Source: Candidatus Helarchaeota archaeon (GTDB taxonomy: Archaea > Asgardarchaeota > Lokiarchaeia > Helarchaeales > HEL-GB-A). Taken from it: a DNA stretch of 26,543 nucleotides. The stretch covers positions 1 to 26,543 of the forward strand of contig JABXJU010000034.1 in NCBI GenBank assembly GCA_013375405.1, in the 5' to 3' direction. Positions 16,005 to 24,006 of this stretch are shown here, piece after piece. Made by a program: the position numbers and the translations under genes. Below the pieces are notes generated by a model that had not been told where the DNA came from, made no database searches, and saw only the letters and a list, made by a program, of their open reading frames with translations. Each line of letters starts with the position of its first letter. Position 1 is the stretch's first letter.

Positions 16005-16865
16005 TTATCTAAATATTCTGTTCCAGAAGGAAGCCCTCTTGTTTAATGATTTTCTTTTTGTGCAACATTCTTCGTGTTTATCACACTCTTTTTTGGTTTC
16101 AAACGTTTTGCCACAATATTCGCACTCCCAAACCCATTCACTTTCTTTTTCAGTCTCAGCTTTCTTTTCAACATTGCAATGGCTCTCCCAGAACTCACAC
16201 TTAGAACATTTATTAGGATTTAGACATAGAGGGGGGAGATTTTTATTCTTTAACATTGTCTTTATTTCATCACGTTTTTCAAAAATTTGACTTCGTAGTT
16301 CATCTGTTAAATTTATCTCTTTTTCTGTCCAATCATTATGGGATATTATTTTGATTTTATTAACCTTAGCGTTCATATGTTTCTCAAAGAGTAAAGCCCC
16401 AGCTCCTATTTGAAGTTTGGTACCAAGGAAGTCAGAGGTATCTGTTTTTAGGTCACCGATAATCCAATCACCTGACTCATTGAATATGACATCTACTCTG
16501 GCTTTTAATTCCAAATCTCTAGATTCAAACCATTCTTCACAAAACTCCGGAACAAAAAATTCATTTTTATTAATTTTCTCTCCGAGGATTGAGAAAGATG
16601 AGTTCAGCTCTTGTCTGAATTTAGCCAAATCAGTATCGAAAACCTCGAAATCTTTAATATATCTGGAGAGCGTATCTTCTATAATATTTTCTATTTCAAG
16701 ATTCCTAGTTTCTTTATATGAATTTATCATTTCTTTAAAAATTTTATGCTTAATGATACCTTTTATCATGACCTCTTTTTTCACTGGCTCTATTCCGAGA
16801 ACTCGTCGAAAATAAACTTTCCTAGGGCAAAAATCCCAGCTGCTAAGATCAGAAGCACTTATCAT
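16005..16865 (-). CDS. Cas4-like Fe-S PD-(D/E)XK nuclease with C-terminal C2H2 finger
   Basis: 286 residues. The Cas4/RecB-like pattern is complete: SSWDFCPRKVYFR (C13), a motif-I histidine in GIIKHKIF (H40), D125 in KARVDVIF, D138-x-K140 in IIGDLKTD, Q152 in LQIGAGALLF, and the C-terminal cysteine group C214, C220, C223, C230 that with C13 would hold an iron-sulphur cluster. Residues 248-268 add CEYCGKTFETKKECDKHEEC, a C2H2/C2HC zinc finger, then a basic tail. No cas1, cas2 or CRISPR array is in the window, so this is a solo Cas4-like nuclease. The finger suggests a DNA- or protein-docking role. It has its own TATA-like promoter and may serve the methyltransferase operon that follows. Confidence 0.82.
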   Translation of the reverse strand: MISASDLSSWDFCPRKVYFRRVLGIEPVKKEVMIKGIIKHKIFKEMINSYKETRNLEIENIIEDTLSRYIKDFEVFDTDLAKFRQELNSSFSILGEKINKNEFFVPEFCEEWFESRDLELKARVDVIFNESGDWIIGDLKTDTSDFLGTKLQIGAGALLFEKHMNAKVNKIKIISHNDWTEKEINLTDELRSQIFEKRDEIKTMLKNKNLPPLCLNPNKCSKCEFWESHCNVEKKAETEKESEWVWECEYCGKTFETKKECDKHEECCTKRKSLNKRASFWNRIFR

Positions 16866-16885
16866 AGTTAAAATTTGAATTGATA

Positions 16886-16893
16886 TTTTATAA
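16886..16893 (-). promoter_or_regulatory. Archaeal-type TATA box for the Cas4-zinc finger gene
   Basis: TTATAAAA on the minus strand, centred about 24-25 nt upstream of the ATG. No ribosome site lies between them, so the transcript is probably leaderless. Confidence 0.5.
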
Positions 16894-16975
16894 GTATATT
16901 ACCGACTCCCTGAAAAGATTAAAAAGTGGGTCTGTGGACTTCAATTATCCATTTTCGTAGTAAGATCAAATTTTT

Positions 16976-18859
16976 TTATAAAGATTCAATGCTAACAGAG
17001 GTTTTATTATCATAACAAATCTTTATTCCCACTTCTGTGGATTTACAATAGCCCAATTCAACCGCATTCCCATCGTATATAACATTTTCGAATTGTGCAG
17101 GTTGAGGAGTACACGAATCTCCCCTGGGTCCGGTGCAAACTGGTATAACGTTAAAAGTATCGCATGTGCAGTAATCATGAGTTTCCAGATCTATCTCCCT
17201 CCCGTCATTCTGTATGATTCTGACATGAGAACCTCCTATATCATATTCAGGGTCGTATGAGGTGTGTAAAGGCGGGCTATAGCCGCTTATAGTAATAATA
17301 TGATATGTATAATTGGTACAGAAAGGGTCACAACTCTCCACCCCTCTTTCCACGGTAAATCTTGTAACCGTCTTTGTTGAGAAGTCTATAGTCTTTACAT
17401 CCTCACCTTCTCTCCCATTTGAAATTACCTTTACCCTGACTTCATGCCTGCCTGAATAACCCCAGGGTGAGGGTTGATAAATGCCAAAGCTTTCATCCAC
17501 ACAGACTCTGTAATAACTGCCGATTCCCTCCCCTGTATGAACATATTCTGTGCCATCAATAAAGATTGAGAAATTTCCCTCATGTGCATCATCTTCCACA
17601 TCAATACAGAGAACATATCCCGTGAATCCAGCCGGACCTACATTGTAATAACCATGGATGTCTTGGATTTGAATGTCTATCGGTGTTAAGATTTCCGGCT
17701 TTGACGGACCAATCGTGAGTCTGTGGTTGTGAAGCATATAGCTCGTGTAGATGTATTTGTTCGTTGCGGGTATTCTGATGTATATTTTGACTTCTATTTC
17801 ACCTCCATCGTAATCGTAGCAGCACTTGTAGAAATTCTTCGTGCTTTCATCGGCATTTTCGAGCCAGGTATCCCCGATCCAGCACTTCTTGTTCGTTGGA
17901 TGAGTCTCCTTCGTGAAGTGGAGATAGAAAAATATATGCTTGCTTTCATTCTGGTAATAAGATTCGCCAAGGTTCCACGAACCAGGGCCAATAATCTGCT
18001 TTTCCAGTGTTCCAGGAACCCTAGTGTTAGCAAGGATCCAATTCCCACCAACATCAGTTCTTCCCACCTCGATGATTATGTCTTCTGGCGGAATATCAAC
18101 AATACAGCCGTATTCTGTCTGCTCACTCTTGCACTTAAACTTCTCACCCACCTCATCTACGGTCATGTCAAATATTTTCTTATCAAGCGTTCCCAGATCA
18201 ATAATGGCATTAAAGAACCCACCAGCCGCACTAGTGCATTCTAATACTACGATTCCTAGGGAGAGCTCGGTCCAGCAGTCCTGCACACAATCCTCCTCCT
18301 CACCGCAAATGCCGTCTCCGCAAACACCCGGCTCTTTATACCCTGTTATAAATTGCTTTTGTATCAAGCCCTGCACATCAGGACATTCTCTTGAAATAAG
18401 AGTAACGTACTGTATGCCGTATGAGTATGAGCCTATATGATCCTCACCGACATTAACCAATTCAAAGGTTTCTATTTCCTGCGCTTTCAGGTCGAATATT
18501 TCAGAATAGTTATAGCTCCTGCCATTTGAATAGGTTATTACTACCTGAAGCGTTAAATCAATCGTTCCCCTGTTTTTAACGTAAAGGTTCAGGTTTTTTG
18601 TATCTGGGTCATAGGTTGCACCATGGATCATAATCTCTGCGTTTGAGCATTCTGTTGCTGCCTGAATGCCCGGTTCTATTATTATGTCAAAGGTCTTTGA
18701 AGAGGCCTTTGGAACGAATACAGTTCGGGGAAAGGCAAGCCATTTTTCTACTATATCCTTGTAATCACTTACCGACTTTCCGGAAAGGGCTCCTCCTATT
18801 TCCTCAAGATATACGTTCATGGAGAATACTTTGTCAAAATCAGTGTGTATATTCCTCAC
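16976..18859 (-). CDS. C-terminal part of a frameshifted surface lipoprotein
   Basis: 627 codons are annotatable from an internal GTG, but the frame is open further upstream to the C-run at 18883-18887, where it joins the preceding gene. This part is secreted in character: many Asn-x-Ser/Thr sites, paired cysteines and beta-rich sequence. Residues about 75-175 resemble a CARDB/Ig-like adhesive domain, CGDGICGEEEDC at 180-191 is a small Cys-rich acidic motif common in archaeal surface proteins, and further Ig-like and Cys-rich segments follow to the end. There is no C-terminal membrane anchor, consistent with anchoring by the N-terminal lipid on the upstream fragment. It is probably an adhesin or envelope protein and is unrelated in function to the defence genes around it. 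Confidence 0.75.
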   Translation of the reverse strand: MRNIHTDFDKVFSMNVYLEEIGGALSGKSVSDYKDIVEKWLAFPRTVFVPKASSKTFDIIIEPGIQAATECSNAEIMIHGATYDPDTKNLNLYVKNRGTIDLTLQVVITYSNGRSYNYSEIFDLKAQEIETFELVNVGEDHIGSYSYGIQYVTLISRECPDVQGLIQKQFITGYKEPGVCGDGICGEEEDCVQDCWTELSLGIVVLECTSAAGGFFNAIIDLGTLDKKIFDMTVDEVGEKFKCKSEQTEYGCIVDIPPEDIIIEVGRTDVGGNWILANTRVPGTLEKQIIGPGSWNLGESYYQNESKHIFFYLHFTKETHPTNKKCWIGDTWLENADESTKNFYKCCYDYDGGEIEVKIYIRIPATNKYIYTSYMLHNHRLTIGPSKPEILTPIDIQIQDIHGYYNVGPAGFTGYVLCIDVEDDAHEGNFSIFIDGTEYVHTGEGIGSYYRVCVDESFGIYQPSPWGYSGRHEVRVKVISNGREGEDVKTIDFSTKTVTRFTVERGVESCDPFCTNYTYHIITISGYSPPLHTSYDPEYDIGGSHVRIIQNDGREIDLETHDYCTCDTFNVIPVCTGPRGDSCTPQPAQFENVIYDGNAVELGYCKSTEVGIKICYDNKTSVSIESL

Positions 18860-18864
18860 GCCAA

Positions 18865-19503
18865 CTACATAGGCGCCTGTTTCCCCCTTCTTCCAAGTTG
18901 TAACATAGGCACAGCGATATTTACTCTTATGTCGCTCTGCATTAACGTATTCAGTAAATTTTGTTTTTCAGCATTAGTAACGAAGTGTGTCTCACCTGTT
19001 AAATCAGTTTCATCTTCTATCTCCAATATGAACTGTGCTGAGCCGTAAAGGTTTGGAGAATTCAGGTCCGTGCAAAAGCTCGAGTCACAAAAAACAACCC
19101 TGAACATGTATATACCTGCATCAACTTCTTCAAGAGTTTCGTTTCCCTCTTCTTCCCTCGGGACGATGGCTTTTCCTTCCTTGTGAAAACAGACTGCATT
19201 TCTCTTTTCGGCTTCTATCCAGACTGTTATGTTTGCTCCTGTCTCTGCATCTTTAAAGATTACCTTCCAGTAATCCTGGATTTTCATCTGCTCTCCACAG
19301 ATTTCCCGCAGGTCTGTTATAATGGATTCAACATAATCTTTATCAAGATAAGAAGCAGTAACTCCTGCGTCGGGGTATGCTTCAAGAAAATCTTTAACCG
19401 CGGTTGTAGTTTTTGCTATTTCAGAGGGGTCTAATGTTTGAACACAGCCTGAAATAAACAGAACACCCAGAATTCCCAGAAGTGGAAGAGCCCTAAGCTT
19501 CAT
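18865..19503 (-). CDS. N-terminal part of the frameshifted surface lipoprotein
   Basis: 212 codons. A signal peptide with lipobox (LLGILGVLFISGC, Cys about residue 20) marks an exported lipoprotein. It is followed by a domain of the pattern TTTAVKDFLEAYPDAGVTASYL...CGEQ...YWKVIFKDAETGANITVWIE, which I associate with archaeal, notably DPANN, surface lipoproteins. The last residues after LQLGRR (GKQAPM) are out-of-frame sequence. Shifting by one base in the G-run gives GETGAYVVGVRNIH, which continues directly into the downstream gene. The whole protein would be about 840 residues. A TATA-like box 25 nt upstream with no ribosome site suggests a leaderless transcript. Confidence 0.78.
   Translation of the reverse strand: MKLRALPLLGILGVLFISGCVQTLDPSEIAKTTTAVKDFLEAYPDAGVTASYLDKDYVESIITDLREICGEQMKIQDYWKVIFKDAETGANITVWIEAEKRNAVCFHKEGKAIVPREEEGNETLEEVDAGIYMFRVVFCDSSFCTDLNSPNLYGSAQFILEIEDETDLTGETHFVTNAEKQNLLNTLMQSDIRVNIAVPMLQLGRRGKQAPM
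18883..18887 (-). other. Frameshift site in a G5 run (minus strand)
   Basis: Five C on the plus strand, read as GGGGG. One additional base here (or loss of two) joins the frames of the two lipoprotein parts into a single uninterrupted frame. This may be an assembly or sequencing indel, a real mutation, or phase-variable slippage; a five-base run is short for the last. Confidence 0.8.
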
Positions 19504-19524
19504 TATTAATTTTTTTGAATGAAG

Positions 19525-19532
19525 ATTAAAAA
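19525..19532 (-). promoter_or_regulatory. Archaeal-type TATA box for the lipoprotein gene
   Basis: TTTTTAAT on the minus strand, preceded by ACCAAAGC (BRE-like purines) and centred about 25 nt upstream of the ATG. No Shine-Dalgarno sequence is present. Confidence 0.55.
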
Positions 19533-19612
19533 GCTTTGGTTTTTTATTTATGCGAGGGAAATGAAATTATATTGCTACTATGACTAATCTTTAATAAAAC
19601 TTTTAAAAATAT

Positions 19613-19738
19613 GTGGCAGATATAGAAGAAATATTGATGCCATATTGGAACAAAGAGCTTGGGAGGCTGTCAAGCCCTGTACCTGATCTTAAAGAGGTAT
19701 TAATGGATTTAAGGAGCAGGTTGGAATTTCTTGAATAA
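19613..19738 (+). CDS. Small unknown protein
   Basis: A 41-codon frame beginning GTG GCA GAT ATA (an alternative ATG is at 19637). The product is rich in acidic and basic residues and probably helical (DLKEVLMDLRSRLEFLE at the end). An AT-rich promoter-like stretch, CTTTAATAAAACTTTTAAA, lies directly upstream. I do not recognise the family. It is divergent from the lipoprotein gene and 58 nt upstream of another small plus-strand gene, with which it may be cotranscribed. Confidence 0.35.
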   Translation: MADIEEILMPYWNKELGRLSSPVPDLKEVLMDLRSRLEFLE

Positions 19739-19796
19739 TAATTATGTTCAGATTTTAATGATTTAAAATTAAGGGCACTTTAAATCAGAAATCAAA

Positions 19797-20006
19797 ATGG
19801 CGACTTATAAGGAAATTCAGCTATATGTATTGAAGAAATATGGATTTGTGCTCAGAATATGCTGGATTGCCCATGCCAAAGATATATGTGGTCTTCCTTT
19901 ACGAAAAGCTCCGAATAGGATTTATTCTAATAAAAAAATGGATCCATGCCCTGAAGACAAATTTCCTGCATTAAAAGAAGCCTTCAAGCATTTTGTAGTG
20001 AATTAG
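19797..20006 (+). CDS. Small conserved-looking protein of unknown function
   Basis: 69 residues. The sequence MATYKEIQLYVLKKYGF, CWIAHAKDICGLPLRKAPNR and a C-terminal PCPEDKFPALKEAFKHF follow a pattern I recall from a widespread family of about 70-residue proteins in bacteria and archaea that databases sometimes label RNA methyltransferase. The protein is far too short to be a methyltransferase, and I regard the role as unknown. It is helical with two cysteines near the middle. There is no ribosome site; ATTTAAAAT at about 19761-19769 is a plausible TATA box, giving a very short leader. It converges on the Argonaute operon. Confidence 0.65.
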   Translation: MATYKEIQLYVLKKYGFVLRICWIAHAKDICGLPLRKAPNRIYSNKKMDPCPEDKFPALKEAFKHFVVN

Positions 20007-20020
20007 TTTCGAGTATCCCC

Positions 20021-20028
20021 TTTTTTAT
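20021..20028 (+). terminator. T-run after the small conserved gene
   Basis: TTTTTTAT follows the stop codon by 14 nt without a hairpin, consistent with archaeal T-tract termination. It lies in the 29-nt gap between the convergent genes. Confidence 0.35.
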
Positions 20029-20035
20029 AAAATAA

Positions 20036-21196
20036 TCAAGAAATAAAATAATAATTCTGTCTTAATTTTTTTATTCTATCAAGTTCCCATTCTCGATATT
20101 TATTTGGATTTTCCCAGAATTTGTCCCATGCTTCGTTCAGTAATCTTCTTACGCTTCTATGCTCAAGATTTTTTAATACAGCGCGGGTCATTATCGGAAA
20201 ATTTGTCTCTTTCAAACCTTGTAATAAGAGAGATGCAACTTTTTCCATCAAAGTTTTAGGATAAGCGTAGTAATAATCACTGGATGGATGAAGACCTGAT
20301 ACAAAAGGCATAGCATGCCATTTTGAGGATACATCATCAATTTCAGCATCAAGTCCAATTAATTTTAACCCTATCATAAGCATTTTCATCCTAGAGTCAT
20401 CAGAAGGATGAGTTTGAGGTATCATTGAGGAAAATTTATAAATATCTTTAGATGTTTTTGTAGCTAGGTGAAGATGCGTATATACATATGCTGGTCCCAA
20501 GGTGAATAATGCAAACAGGTCACAGAGAAATTCATCAATCCAATTTTTCCAATTACTATGCATAAGCTTAATTAAAAAAATTCTACTTTTCGGGCCGGTT
20601 TCTCTCTTTGCCTCAGATAAAAGCTTCTGGTAATGTTCAGTTATCTCGTTTATAATCAAATTGTATTTCTGGTTAAGTTCAGATAGCCTTAATTCATTTT
20701 CTCTTTTTAGATAAATGCCATGACCAAGTTCATGAAACATATCAGGTAAGTGAAGGAGGAATTCTGATTCCCCAAACGGAATGAAAATAACATTAGTAAA
20801 GGGGCTGAAAAAATAGTATTGGGTTGATATACACGCTACCGCAGGATGAGGAAGTGGGTAATTTATTTCCTGGTGAATCTTAAAAACCAGTCTATTTAAG
20901 TATTCTTTTTCCTCTGGTTGGTAGTTTAGAGGAGTAATCCCATACGACTCGACTAACTCCAAGTCTCGTGTGCACGCTCTTATTCCCCTTAATATACTTC
21001 GAAAATCTTCTGAGTGCTGACTTTTTATTTCTGATTGTAAAAACTCTAAATATTTTATATTTTCATCTATAATTCGACCACAAGATACCGCCAGGCCTGA
21101 TAGTTCTGGGTACTGCAGAGGATTGGGTATCATTTGCTTTAGGTACAATCCTCTATTTTTCTGCTCTGTTATAACTGCACTGAGATAATCTTTCAT
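20036..21196 (-). CDS. HELGH zinc metallopeptidase of the Argonaute operon
   Basis: 386 residues. FHELGHG places the two zinc histidines and catalytic glutamate at H155-E156-H159, and DEFLCDLFA (E222) is a good candidate for the third ligand, as in gluzincins. THPSDDSRMKML near 262-273 recalls the post-ligand THP...R element of M48 peptidases. There is no signal peptide, so the enzyme is probably cytoplasmic; the segment around LFALFTLGPAYVY could touch a membrane. Its ATG overlaps the stop of the preceding small gene as ATGA, so the two are translationally coupled. In defence operons such peptidases can cleave a repressor (ImmA-like) or act as a toxic or activating protease. Which applies here is open; the XRE regulator of the same operon is an obvious substrate to consider. 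Confidence 0.8.
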   Translation of the reverse strand: MKDYLSAVITEQKNRGLYLKQMIPNPLQYPELSGLAVSCGRIIDENIKYLEFLQSEIKSQHSEDFRSILRGIRACTRDLELVESYGITPLNYQPEEKEYLNRLVFKIHQEINYPLPHPAVACISTQYYFFSPFTNVIFIPFGESEFLLHLPDMFHELGHGIYLKRENELRLSELNQKYNLIINEITEHYQKLLSEAKRETGPKSRIFLIKLMHSNWKNWIDEFLCDLFALFTLGPAYVYTHLHLATKTSKDIYKFSSMIPQTHPSDDSRMKMLMIGLKLIGLDAEIDDVSSKWHAMPFVSGLHPSSDYYYAYPKTLMEKVASLLLQGLKETNFPIMTRAVLKNLEHRSVRRLLNEAWDKFWENPNKYREWELDRIKKLRQNYYFIS

Positions 21197-21603
21197 ATTC
21201 GTTCACTCAATCTTTGAAATAAATATCCGCATTCAGCATCTAGAGCATCCGCAATGTCTTCTAAAAGTTGAAAATCTTCTTCTGACAATTGAAACTTTTT
21301 TGATCTTAATTTATCTCTCAATTTTATGATATTTTCTCTATACTTAGGCCAATTTTCCTCGTGTCGATCCTGTAGGATATTAATAATGTTGTTTTCACTT
21401 ATATCCACAGAAGTGGAGAGATTGTCTTTAATTCCCTCAGATATTGGTTCAACAACTTTTAAAATTTTGCCAATCGCGTTATTTAATTCCGAAGGCTTTA
21501 GCTTATTTTTTTCTTTTTTTAAGATTCTAAGGCTTGTATCAAATTCTTTTAAAGATTTACTGTTGATATCAAATCTTGATGCAATAACACCTAAATTACT
21601 CAT
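21193..21603 (-). CDS. Small helical protein of the Argonaute operon
   Basis: 136 residues, predominantly charged helices with possible coiled coil (SLRILKKEKNKLKPSELNNAIGKILKVVEPI; ENIIKLRDKLRSKKFQLSEEDFQLLEDIADAL). No enzyme motif is present and I do not recognise a family. AAGGAG 8 nt upstream supports the ATG, 12 nt after the Argonaute stop. It overlaps the peptidase start by 4 nt, so a stoichiometric complex with the peptidase, as inhibitor, adaptor or substrate, is the natural reading. It could equally bridge Argonaute and the peptidase. Confidence 0.7.
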   Translation of the reverse strand: MSNLGVIASRFDINSKSLKEFDTSLRILKKEKNKLKPSELNNAIGKILKVVEPISEGIKDNLSTSVDISENNIINILQDRHEENWPKYRENIIKLRDKLRSKKFQLSEEDFQLLEDIADALDAECGYLFQRLSERI

Positions 21604-21615
21604 TTCATCAACTCC

Positions 21616-24006
21616 TTATTCGTCACCGAATTCTAATGCGTCCTTATCATATTCACCCGCATACTCCCTAAGTCGAATATCTGTTAATTTTATGGTCAAC
21701 GGATAGCGTGAACAATCATCTAATTTAGTCCATGTTAAGTTGGATAGATAAAATATATCTTCTGTGAGTTTATGAGAAGACATATTTCCCTCTGCTTTAA
21801 CAATATGTAATGGCTTCGAAGTTCCTTTATGTTTAAAGGGAAACCCTGTGTTGCATATGAAAAATTCGTCTTCAGTAATAGGAATATATGTGCCGATTGT
21901 AGGATTGTAAATTTTTTCGTCCTGTAAGCCAATAGGCATAACGATTTTGAACATTCTAAAGGGGGTTCTAGATGTTTTTCTAATTTCAACAAAAGTGCAT
22001 TGTGCATCTTTATTTACCTTCCCTTCCTTTGCAAGAATATCAAAGGCTAATTTAATTCCTTCAATTTCAGTTCTGTAAAGGGTACCGTCTCGATGTATAA
22101 CTATATTTTTTATGTCCTCGGGAGATTCGATATCTTCATCTCTCATAATTTCAAGTATTTTTGATTTCATTTGGTTTTTGTTTAATTGTTCCTTTTGATT
22201 CGATTCGCTGTGTTCGAAGCGTATTTTTGAGCCGTCCTTATAAATCAGAGTAAAGCCAGCGATATTGTTTTTTACATCGATACCTATTGTTAAATCCGCA
22301 TTTAATGGAGTTTTTAAACCAAATGGCCAATATGAATTTAAAAGTAGAATTTTATTTAAAACAACATTTTTTAAGTATCCTTTAAATATTCCTTTTTGTT
22401 TTCTATCAGATACTAAGACCCACTTGCTTTCCTCTCCATCATTTGATATATCTTCGAAGCTAGCTTCCACAGTTGAGGTATGAATTATTGACGCGAAAAT
22501 ATCCCGTTCGCGTAATTTACTCATAAGAAGATTCCCTAATTCATCTTCTTTCTTTCTAAGTTTGGAGGAAATTTTGGGTATCATAACTAAGCCATATCCT
22601 GGCTTAGCGTTATTTTGATCAAGTGTCTTAAATATTTGCTTTGCTAACTGGTATACAGATCTTTGTACAGAATCGTCATACGAAAGAATGATGGGAGTAT
22701 AGTTTACTTCTAGATCATTCGGAAAAAGGTTTTGGATTTCATTTTTGAGACCATTAATAAATTTATATCCAAAAGTTTCTTTAACTGAATTTGGCAGAAT
22801 GACATATTGTCTGTAGAAGGGCTTTCTAGTTAGTATTCCTGCATCCTGAGAATAGGCTAGTTCCTTCTTCTTTTCTCCGAAATACTTAATACTTGTATGA
22901 ACTGCTCCAGGGCTTCGTCGAACAGAAAGCACCTTTTTATTGCCAAATTCAAGATCTGGGATTAAAAACTTTTTCTCTTCTGTGGAGAATGGTTCTTTTG
23001 ATAGTTTAATTTTTGTTTTGCCAAAAGGAAGATTCCGTAGATAAGTGTCAACAATGATTTTTATCTCTTTTCTTCGCAGATCGGGCTGCTTAATTGTTCT
23101 GGAATGGAAAGGCTTAATATTTTCGTGTTGTGTTCCAAAAGTCACTCGGCAAAGACCAGAAGGAACGTTTCTCTGTTCATTTCTGCTATTGTAATAAAAA
23201 AGCACAGAACAGTCCTTGCGTAGTGATAGAAGTGCCTGGGATTTTCTAGAACCTGCCTGCTCATGGACTTTCTCAAAAAGTGATTTTTTATCAGGAAGAA
23301 CTTGGACTTCGCTTACATTCAAATCATTGAATCCCATGAGTTTTATTTCATACCATCTATTTCCGTATTCATAAAGACAATTATGCCCTTCATATCTTTC
23401 TTTAAACTCATCTCTTGTAATTTTTGTTGGCAGGTAATATCGGGAAACATATTTGCTACTAGTATCTACACGTACGCCCAATTTCCCATCGCTAAAGTAG
23501 ACTACTCTAAAACTGAATCCTCTATAAAGATCAATATCATCAGATAGATCTCTGAATGTTATATCAGGTTTCTTATTGTAAAAAGGATATCCCGATTGAG
23601 GCTGCCATAAGTATGGGTTTTTATAAAGAGGGCTTTGCAGAGCGAATTGTAAGAATCGAATTGCCAATTTGGCAGTGTCAGGGTCTAACTTTTCGAGGTT
23701 TAAATCCTTTAATCCAGGGAGCAATTCGATTTTCGCAACTGATCCAACTACTGGGAATCTTTTTGGAAGCTCTGGATATCCTTCTGGTTGAACTAAGTAA
23801 GTTTCACCATCCTTGTAAACAGGTGCGCAGGGTGATTGGGCATCCTTTCTTCTGCTAAGTCTATCAATGAGTATCTGGACATTTTTTTCATAATCTTCGG
23901 AATCAGGGGAAATTCCTCTGATTCTGTATGTGCGATATTTAAAGCTTAATTCATCCAAATTTTTAATTTCAAATATATTTGTTTCAATCCTATTCATATT
24001 CATCAT
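21616..24006 (-). CDS. ago: Long prokaryotic Argonaute (PIWI) protein
   Basis: 796 residues, the length of a full pAgo with N, PAZ-like, MID and PIWI regions. In the PIWI domain LTIGIDVKN supplies the first aspartate (D577), NIVIHRDGTLY the third residue (D640), and the C-terminal YPLTIKLTDIRLREYA the fourth (D776). E601 or E606 in the loop between is the likely glutamate finger, so a DEDD catalytic tetrad appears complete and the protein is predicted to slice. RGFSFRVVYFSDGKLGVRVD and YGNRWYEIKLMGF fit the linker/PAZ part. The MID part (about 450-540) lacks an obvious canonical YK...Q guide-5'-phosphate set. The upstream Cas4-like stop lies inside the first codons, so the start may be the first Met at 24006 or one a few codons later. 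Guide and target types cannot be read from sequence. Confidence 0.88.
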   Translation of the reverse strand: MMNMNRIETNIFEIKNLDELSFKYRTYRIRGISPDSEDYEKNVQILIDRLSRRKDAQSPCAPVYKDGETYLVQPEGYPELPKRFPVVGSVAKIELLPGLKDLNLEKLDPDTAKLAIRFLQFALQSPLYKNPYLWQPQSGYPFYNKKPDITFRDLSDDIDLYRGFSFRVVYFSDGKLGVRVDTSSKYVSRYYLPTKITRDEFKERYEGHNCLYEYGNRWYEIKLMGFNDLNVSEVQVLPDKKSLFEKVHEQAGSRKSQALLSLRKDCSVLFYYNSRNEQRNVPSGLCRVTFGTQHENIKPFHSRTIKQPDLRRKEIKIIVDTYLRNLPFGKTKIKLSKEPFSTEEKKFLIPDLEFGNKKVLSVRRSPGAVHTSIKYFGEKKKELAYSQDAGILTRKPFYRQYVILPNSVKETFGYKFINGLKNEIQNLFPNDLEVNYTPIILSYDDSVQRSVYQLAKQIFKTLDQNNAKPGYGLVMIPKISSKLRKKEDELGNLLMSKLRERDIFASIIHTSTVEASFEDISNDGEESKWVLVSDRKQKGIFKGYLKNVVLNKILLLNSYWPFGLKTPLNADLTIGIDVKNNIAGFTLIYKDGSKIRFEHSESNQKEQLNKNQMKSKILEIMRDEDIESPEDIKNIVIHRDGTLYRTEIEGIKLAFDILAKEGKVNKDAQCTFVEIRKTSRTPFRMFKIVMPIGLQDEKIYNPTIGTYIPITEDEFFICNTGFPFKHKGTSKPLHIVKAEGNMSSHKLTEDIFYLSNLTWTKLDDCSRYPLTIKLTDIRLREYAGEYDKDALEFGDE

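Noticed and set aside
18865..18890. Programmed -1 ribosomal frameshift in the lipoprotein gene
   Set aside because: The AAGGGGGAAAC context is not a good slippery heptamer and no stimulatory structure was obvious; a simple indel explains it better.
20008..20026. tRNA T-loop-like TTTCGAGTATCCCC as the missing tRNA-Leu 3' half
   Set aside because: No matching acceptor strand or variable arm; followed directly by a T-run; chance similarity.
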